Source: Pseudomonadota bacterium
Lineage (GTDB): Bacteria; Desulfobacterota; Desulfobulbia; Desulfobulbales; SURF-16
Assembly (NCBI GenBank): GCA_030597865.1
Contig: JAUVQZ010000110.1
Span: 1 to 9,365 of the forward strand
DNA: 9,365 nucleotides
Reading direction: 5' to 3'
The notes beneath the pieces were generated by a model that was given only the letters and a program-made list of their open reading frames with translations, was not told the origin of the DNA and did no database searches. Each line of letters begins with the position of its first letter. The stretch's first letter is position 1. Position numbers and translations under genes: made by a program. Positions 4,745 through 9,365 of this stretch are shown piece after piece.

Positions 4745-6985
4745 TTAATCGCCATCAACGGCACATCTGAAACCAATGGTGTTAGACCAGGTGGTTGCCG
4801 GTTCGATCAAGCGATCAGCGGAGCTGATCTTGCTGGTGGCCCACGAGCCTCCCTTCAGGATAGCGAGCTCTTTGTTGTTCCGGCTGGCAAAATTCGACGA
4901 GGTCCACTCAAAAACATTGCCAAGCATATCCAGCAGGCCCAAGGGACTCAGCGACTGTCTGCCGAAAAAGATAACCGGCGTGGTGCAGCCTGCCTGATGG
5001 CCCTCCAGGTTGGCCAAGGGCAGGGACTCATTGCCCCAGGGGAAGAGAAAACCCTGCAGGCCCCGGGCGGCGGCCTCCCATTCATCCTCACTGGGTAGAC
5101 GTTTTCCTGACCAGCTGGCAAAGGCCTTGGTGTCCAGGCGACTGACCTGGACCACGGGATGCTGCCCCCGGTTTTCAAGGGAGCTGCCCGGCCCTTCCGG
5201 GTGGCGCCAGTTGGCGCCGGGAACCTGACGGGTAATAATGCCTTTATTGATGGCCATGGTCTGGCGGCCTGTTTTCTGCCGTAAACCACTCCTCAGTCGG
5301 CCTGAGGTGACCAGGCCGTGTCCCTGTTGTTCGGCCTCTGTTTGGTAGCCGGTTTCACGGACAAAGAAATCAAAAAGGTCGTTTGTGATGGGCAGTTGGC
5401 CGATATAAAATTCCGCTAGGTTGATGGTGGTGGCAGCACGGTCTGTCCGGCGCTTTTTAGGGCCGCCAACGGCATAGGTGCCGGCAGGAATCTTGATGAA
5501 TTTCGGCATAAAGCGTTCAAGGATCTGGCGCACATATTCATCGTTATTTTCCTGGAGAATGTCCGGCATAGTAACTAAGGCCTCTTCAGGATCAATATAC
5601 TGAGATAGATCCATGGAGCGTTCCATGGGCGGGGCTTGGCTGCCGGTTCCTTGATCTTTCTGGGTGTCGGCTGGTTGCGAAAGGTCAAGGTCATCATCTA
5701 CGACCTCAAAGGAGTCCCAGTCGTCATTATCCCGCTGCTCCTGGTCTTCTGAGCCTACCTGGCCCTGGCCCTGGCCGCTGACTGCTGGGTCTTGACCTGA
5801 TTCTACGCCAGGATCTGCGGCTGTGATATCCTCCTCTTCCAGGCCGGCAAGGTCGTCTTCGTCCATAATGTCGAAATCGTCATCATCAACGACCTCAAGG
5901 GAGTCCCAGTCGTCAGCAAGCTCCTCGCCATCAATTTCCTCCATGGACCCCAGGTCCGCCTCAGCTTCTAGGACATCGTCCACCCCATCGATGATTTCAA
6001 GGTCTTTTTCAATGGACTCAGCCTCGCCTTCCACTCCTAAATCAACAGGGTCGTCCCCATCGATAATGTCGAAATCGTCATCAATAACCTCAAGGGAATC
6101 CCAGTCATCAGCAAGCTCCTCTTCTTCAATTTCCTCGACATCCCCAGCAAGCTCCACCTCCTCGCCATCAATTTCCTCCATGGGCCCCAGATCCGCCTCA
6201 GCTTCCAGGACATCGTCCACCCCATCGATGATTTCAAGGTCTTCAATGGCCTCAGTCTCGCCTTCCACTCCTAAATCAACAGGGTCGTCCCCATCGATAA
6301 TGTCGAAATCGTCATCAATAACCTCAAAGGAGTCCCAGTCATCAGTAATCTCATTTTCTTCTCCGGGAAACCCTGTGACCGCGCTGTCGTTGACCTCTGG
6401 CTCCCCCTTCGGCGTCTGATCATCGTCCCCTCCGGCGCCAGGGGATTTGTCCTTACCTGTGTCCTCATCGGAAAGACCGGCTAGCTTGGCAAGGGTCTTG
6501 CGGGTGGTGTCAAGCTGGTCGAGGATTTTAAGGGTCTCATCTTTGCCGGTGCTTGTGACCATGCCGGAGAGCATGTCATTGAGGGCGGCCAGGGTGCGTG
6601 CCAGGGATTGGCTGTCGTCTCCGGTCAGGGTGAGTCTGTCGAGGAGAAGATTCTTTTTTTCATCGGAAATGATAAAGACATTATCACGACCGATAATGAG
6701 ACCTTCGGGGTTTGCGCCGCCCTTGATGCCTTGCTTCAGGTTTTTGTTGATGCTTGATTTGAGACTGCTGAGGTTCTTGCGCTTTGCCTTGATTTCAGCA
6801 GCGGTTTTGGGGGCCCAGAGTTGATGGATGAGGTTGAGGGGGTCAATGGCCGTAACGGTGTCAAGGCTTTCCTCGTTGGGGAACTGCGTACGAATGGCAT
6901 GGAGAAGCTGGCCCTTGAGGGTGGCTTCCCTGATGTTGAGATTGTCAATGGCCTCGGTAATGCCGGCCAGGCTGATAAGGGCCAT
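4745..6985 (-). CDS. FGE-sulfatase/SUMF1-domain protein with acidic repeat region
   Basis: The product has 746 residues in three parts. Residues 1-170 are mixed helical and soluble-looking (ATLKGQLLHAIRTQF, KRKNLSSLKSSINKNLK), with no signal peptide or membrane segment, so it is probably cytoplasmic; I do not recognise this region. Residues about 172-455 are extremely acidic and low-complexity, with four DDWDS motifs (215, 293, 358, 421) and a near-identical duplicated unit. Residues about 493-744 form an FGE-sulfatase (PF03781-like) domain: FIKIPAGTYAVGG, FYIGQLPITNDLFDFF, HPVVQVSRLDTKAFASW, RLPSEDEWEAAARG, FPWGNE, DMLGNVFEWTSS, LKGGSWA and IGFRCAV. Only Cys667 and Cys741 occur, with no close Cys pair as in formylglycine-generating enzyme, so oxidase activity is unlikely; a binding role of the C-type-lectin-like fold is more plausible. 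The ATG lacks a strong Shine-Dalgarno site. It is divergent from the topoisomerase-like gene at 7659. Confidence 0.85.
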   Translation of the reverse strand: MALISLAGITEAIDNLNIREATLKGQLLHAIRTQFPNEESLDTVTAIDPLNLIHQLWAPKTAAEIKAKRKNLSSLKSSINKNLKQGIKGGANPEGLIIGRDNVFIISDEKKNLLLDRLTLTGDDSQSLARTLAALNDMLSGMVTSTGKDETLKILDQLDTTRKTLAKLAGLSDEDTGKDKSPGAGGDDDQTPKGEPEVNDSAVTGFPGEENEITDDWDSFEVIDDDFDIIDGDDPVDLGVEGETEAIEDLEIIDGVDDVLEAEADLGPMEEIDGEEVELAGDVEEIEEEELADDWDSLEVIDDDFDIIDGDDPVDLGVEGEAESIEKDLEIIDGVDDVLEAEADLGSMEEIDGEELADDWDSLEVVDDDDFDIMDEDDLAGLEEEDITAADPGVESGQDPAVSGQGQGQVGSEDQEQRDNDDWDSFEVVDDDLDLSQPADTQKDQGTGSQAPPMERSMDLSQYIDPEEALVTMPDILQENNDEYVRQILERFMPKFIKIPAGTYAVGGPKKRRTDRAATTINLAEFYIGQLPITNDLFDFFVRETGYQTEAEQQGHGLVTSGRLRSGLRQKTGRQTMAINKGIITRQVPGANWRHPEGPGSSLENRGQHPVVQVSRLDTKAFASWSGKRLPSEDEWEAAARGLQGFLFPWGNESLPLANLEGHQAGCTTPVIFFGRQSLSPLGLLDMLGNVFEWTSSNFASRNNKELAILKGGSWATSKISSADRLIEPATTWSNTIGFRCAVDGD
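5921..6343 (-). repeat. Tandem internal duplication coding acidic repeats
   Basis: Two units, residues 215-276 (nt 6343-6158) and 293-355 (nt 6109-5921), are nearly identical apart from about four substitutions and one inserted Lys. The DNA is also nearly identical: the stretch starting CCTTCCACTCCTAAATCAAC on the + strand occurs at 6027 and 6261, 234 bp (78 codons) apart. Shorter degenerate versions follow around residues 358-382 and 421-434. The DNA similarity implies recent duplication or repeated homogenisation. Confidence 0.9.
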
Positions 6986-7052
6986 GTTTATCTATTAGGT
7001 TGATGGTGGCTGGTCATGGGATATGGTATTTCCATGCTATTCGTAAGGTTTG

Positions 7053-7116
7053 GCCACGGAACCCACGGAAAACACAGAAATAAATCTCATTTTTGCTGTT
7101 CCGTGTCTTCCGTGGC
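7053..7116. repeat. Imperfect palindrome in the intergenic region
   Basis: Arms GCCACGGAACCCACGGAA (7053-7070) and TTCCGTGTCTTCCGTGGC (7099-7116) pair at 16 of 18 positions around a 28-nt loop. The arms themselves repeat the short unit CCACGGAA/CACGGAA. This resembles dispersed palindromic repeats seen in many bacterial intergenic regions. Confidence 0.85.
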
Positions 7117-7123
7117 AAAAAAA

Positions 7124-7459
7124 GGTTCATCACGGATTACCGTGGGGGAGTTGTTTGTTGTGTTGATCTCTTTAGTCGCAATATTCTTTTGTTTCTTTTC
7201 GACCGCTCTGCTGCTGCTTGTCCAGCCAGTGAAATGGGCGAAAAGGATACCCCTAACAGCCTACGCCATAGTAAGGGTTGGGAGCTAGCCCTTCGACAGG
7301 CTCAGGGCACAGCGTGGTTTGAACTCCCACACCCTGCAAATGCCCGCCCGTTGAGCCTGTCGAAACGCCTTGGCTAAACTGGGGGGGTGCTTGTTCAGGG
7401 CTGAATGGGGAAAAACAAGCCACCAGCAGCAAAGGTTCCACGGTAATCCGTGATGAACC
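7124..7459. repeat. 336-bp segment bounded by perfect 22-bp inverted repeats (MITE-like)
   Basis: The arm at 7124-7145 (starting GGTTCATCACGG, ending ATTACCGTGG) is the exact reverse complement of 7438-7459. A-runs lie at the outer side of both arms on the + strand (seven or more before 7124, eight after 7459), so they extend the flanks but not the palindrome. The interior holds another palindrome and no credible gene; a 90-codon frame crossing the left boundary (7016-7288) is hydrophobic by chance in its middle. Because it is non-coding with exact terminal inverted repeats, a miniature mobile element is a reasonable reading. The flanks show no obvious target duplication. Confidence 0.7.
7292..7364. 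repeat. REP-like palindrome (TTCGACAGGCTCA type)
   Basis: TTCGACAGGCTCA (7292-7304) and TGAGCCTGTCGAA (7352-7364) are perfect 13-bp inverted repeats. This CTTCGACAGGCTCAGG motif is a widespread bacterial dispersed repeat; translated, it gives the familiar artefactual peptides LRQAQGT and PEPVEGL, both seen here in spurious frames. It sits inside the larger 7124-7459 inverted repeat. Confidence 0.85.
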
Positions 7460-7578
7460 AAAAAAAATGTATACCTGTAATAAGTTTGCCTTGATGGTAG
7501 AAGGCAGAACCTCTCTTTAGGGTATCGGAAAAAAGTGGCAAAGGAATAAAAAAATAGCTGATTTTCTTGGGCTTTTAT

Positions 7579-7607
7579 TTGATTTCATCCCTCTCGGTCG
7601 TTAGACT
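7579..7607 (+). promoter_or_regulatory. Candidate promoter of the topoisomerase-like gene
   Basis: TTGATT (7579-7584) is followed after 17 nt by TAGACT (7602-7607), placing transcription start near 7614, about 45 nt before ATG 7659. Each hexamer has 4 of 6 consensus matches, so it is a modest candidate. Between 7460 and 7578 I see nothing else beyond A/T-rich sequence. Confidence 0.35.
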
Positions 7608-7658
7608 TTGTGAAGAGTCAGTGGCCACCTAAAAAAAACTACTCCCGCGGGATAGGTT

Positions 7659-9365
7659 ATGGGACATACATATATTTTCGTTGAGACAGAGGAAAAGAGA
7701 CAGGCGTTGCATGCAGCCCTGCAGGGCCAGGGCGAGGTGATGATTGTCCCCCCCATGGCTGCGGTGGTGGAGGCCAAGAACGTGGACCACCTGGCCCGTG
7801 GTGAGGAGGGTTTTCTTTTTAGACCAGCCTCTGACAGCCATGATACCCTGGAAAAAATATTACAAAATGGCGGGGGGCAAATCTATCTGGCCTTTGATTG
7901 CAGTGACCGTGGAGAGTATAGCAGCTGGCTGTGGGCCGGGCTGATAGGGCAGCTATCCAAGGGGGCTCTGCAGGTTCGCCGTCTTCATCTGACCTGCCTT
8001 GATCAAGGGGGGCTGGCCAAGGCCATGGAGCTTGTTGAGCCCATTGATTCGCGGTTGGCAGCCGGTTTTTATTTTGAGGCGTGTTTTCAGCGTTGTCTTG
8101 CTACCCATCTTAACCGCCTTCTTGGCACCTCTTTTGGGCCTGGCGGTATGCCATTGTCCATACCGGTGCTGTCTATCCTGACCCTGCTGACCGCACGGGA
8201 GCAGGAGATCAGAGAGTTTTCCGGTACGCCTAAATGGTATGTGGCACTTTCCCTGGAAGGGCCAAGGGGGGTGTTTGCCGCCCAATTAAAGGAGGTGTTC
8301 GGGGTCTGCTGCGATGAGACCCTTGAGGGCAGAAAACAGGCCAAGGAGGTTGCCGGAGATTTGGTGGGCCAATCTTTTCCTGTTGTTTCCCGGCAGGAAA
8401 ATAGCCTGGAAATCCCGGCGCCCCAGCCCTATACCCTCTACGAGCTTATTTTTGATGCCTGCCGTTATTGTCAGATTCCAGTGTCAGAGGCAATGGAGGC
8501 CGCCACCTCGCTTTTTGCCGGGGTAACCCTTGGTGGTCAGCATCAGGCCCTGATCTCTTCACTCTACCCGGGGCCTCTCCGCAATATAGAGGCCCTGGTG
8601 GACAAAGTTCAGCACCATGTCGCTTCCCAATTTGGCAGTGGGGCCCTGCAGGGTCGTCCTCTCACAGAGTATGGCATCATGCCCCTCAATCCGCAGATTG
8701 GGCCTGATGACCTCTCTGGGCTTTCCCATGTCCAGCGCAAGATCTATGATCTCATTTGGCGTCGAGCCCTGGCCAGCCAGATGCCGGGGGCCAGCGGCAA
8801 GGAAATAATTCTTGGATTTAAAACAGAAAAATACCGGCTGCAGAGTGATTTCCGGGTGATTGAGGGGCCTGGTTTTCTCCAGGTCTATCAATATGGCTTT
8901 GAGGCCCTTATGGATGCCGAGGTTGATGGGGTTCCCCGGGAAGGCGATGGGGCCAAGGTTGCCCAGGTGGTTCCTGAACAGCGTTTGGCCATGGCTCCGG
9001 ACCTCTACACCCTGCCCAGTCTGGCGGATGAATTGGCAGAGCTTGGTATTGACCGCGAGGAAGAGGTCGTGGAGCTCCTCGGCAAGCTGTGCGCTGCCAA
9101 CTATGTCAAGGGCCAGGGAAACGGCACCCTGCAATGTGGCCCCAACCTCCACAAGGTGGCCAACACCCTTGACCGGGCCTTTCCCGGGATGCAGGGTCTG
9201 AACCTTGTTGTTTACTATGCCCAGACCGTTGATGAGGTGGTCTCCGGTCGCAAACGTTTCCAGATGGCCCTTAAGCAGTTTGATCAAAACCTGATCATGC
9301 ATGGCAAGCCTCTGGTCAAGGTCAAGATACCCACGTCCATTCCCAAGCGACTCAAAAAATCAACA
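7659..9365 (+). CDS. Degenerate type IA DNA topoisomerase-like protein (3' end outside window)
   Basis: An open frame runs 569 codons from ATG 7659 to the window edge without a stop. Its start MGHTYIFVETEEK lines up with TopA MGKALVIVESPAK, keeping Glu9 and Lys13 of the TOPRIM domain. The second TOPRIM motif is FDCSDRGEYSSW (79-90) where active enzymes have TDxDREGEAIAW, so one acidic ligand is lost or displaced. The GRVQS region before LLTAREQEI (176-184) is not conserved. The catalytic-tyrosine segment is GGQHQALISSLYPGP (292-306) where GLITYxRTDS is expected, so Ser301 replaces the Tyr and Tyr303 replaces the Arg. YGIMPLNP (338-345) replaces HEAIRP. Structural segments survive: HVQRKIYDLIWRRALASQM (357-375), DLYTLPSLADELAELGID (448-465, for the RYTEASLVKxLEExGIG segment), NYVKGQGNGTL (481-491). 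The family normally relaxes negatively supercoiled DNA; this member most likely cannot cut DNA but may bind it. It is divergent from the FGE-like gene. Start choice is supported by homology; only a weak GGATAGG precedes it. Confidence 0.8.
   Translation, partial: MGHTYIFVETEEKRQALHAALQGQGEVMIVPPMAAVVEAKNVDHLARGEEGFLFRPASDSHDTLEKILQNGGGQIYLAFDCSDRGEYSSWLWAGLIGQLSKGALQVRRLHLTCLDQGGLAKAMELVEPIDSRLAAGFYFEACFQRCLATHLNRLLGTSFGPGGMPLSIPVLSILTLLTAREQEIREFSGTPKWYVALSLEGPRGVFAAQLKEVFGVCCDETLEGRKQAKEVAGDLVGQSFPVVSRQENSLEIPAPQPYTLYELIFDACRYCQIPVSEAMEAATSLFAGVTLGGQHQALISSLYPGPLRNIEALVDKVQHHVASQFGSGALQGRPLTEYGIMPLNPQIGPDDLSGLSHVQRKIYDLIWRRALASQMPGASGKEIILGFKTEKYRLQSDFRVIEGPGFLQVYQYGFEALMDAEVDGVPREGDGAKVAQVVPEQRLAMAPDLYTLPSLADELAELGIDREEEVVELLGKLCAANYVKGQGNGTLQCGPNLHKVANTLDRAFPGMQGLNLVVYYAQTVDEVVSGRKRFQMALKQFDQNLIMHGKPLVKVKIPTSIPKRLKKST

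Noticed and set aside
4750..4860. Diversity-generating retroelement variable region at the C-terminus of the FGE-like protein
   Set aside because: The fold and C-terminal position fit, but no reverse transcriptase or template repeat is in the window and the segment after GGSWA lacks the usual cluster of AAC/AAT codons.
5823..6419. Ser-rich open frame on the plus strand inside the FGE-like gene
   Set aside because: It is the mirror of the Asp/Glu-rich repeats (GAT/GAC/GAG codons read in reverse give Ser codons) and has no independent support.
7016..7288. Small membrane-protein-like frame
   Set aside because: It runs across two palindromic repeats, and its hydrophobic stretch comes from T-rich non-coding sequence; no good ribosome binding site was seen.
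8559..9302. 247-codon frame on the minus strand opposite the topoisomerase-like gene
   Set aside because: Antisense shadow; the plus frame has continuous similarity to the topoisomerase IA fold.
7659..9365. Ordinary topA assignment
   Set aside because: The length and layout fit, but the catalytic Tyr, the HEAIRP motif and part of the TOPRIM motif are replaced, so naming it topA would mislead.

Overview
The window looks like chromosome of a sulfur-cycling bacterium, most likely a Desulfobacterota relative of the Desulfobulbales. It carries a dissimilatory-type sulfate adenylyltransferase (sat), a standard housekeeping aroB, moderate base composition and many palindromic intergenic repeats. 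The taxonomic guess rests on protein style only and is an inference.

Layout. At 3-92 (+) is the C-terminal end of a probable RelE-superfamily toxin. Then come a clear promoter (213-240), a leader of about 180 nt, sat (429-1706, +) and a strong intrinsic terminator (1739-1781). From 1796 to 2542 lies a symmetric block: long repeat, short repeat, DUF559 endonuclease-like gene (1986-2311, -, broken by one frameshift), short repeat, long repeat. A DUF2582 winged-helix gene (2545-3004, -) follows; its natural start is separated from its body by an A10 run that shifts the frame. A 445-nt non-coding stretch then leads to aroB (3450-4523, +). A gene-less copy of the paired repeat (4566-4698) separates aroB from a convergent 746-residue gene (4745-6985, -). 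That protein joins an uncharacterised N-terminus, an acidic repeat region and a C-terminal FGE-sulfatase/SUMF1-like (C-type-lectin fold) domain. A 673-nt intergenic region full of nested palindromes (7053-7459) separates it from a divergent gene (7659 to the window end, +). That gene reads along its whole length like a type IA DNA topoisomerase whose catalytic positions have been replaced.

Working together. Sat activates sulfate to APS and appears monocistronic; AroB makes 3-dehydroquinate for aromatic amino acids; neither depends on its neighbours here. The two points of most interest are (a) the DUF559 gene tightly bracketed by inverted repeats, which looks like a gene-carrying mobile repeat alongside a gene-less relative at 4566-4698, and (b) the divergent pair of an acidic-repeat FGE-like protein and a degenerate topoisomerase I, which may be an undescribed two-gene locus. 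No tRNA, rRNA, CRISPR array, integrase, reverse transcriptase or classical transposase was seen.
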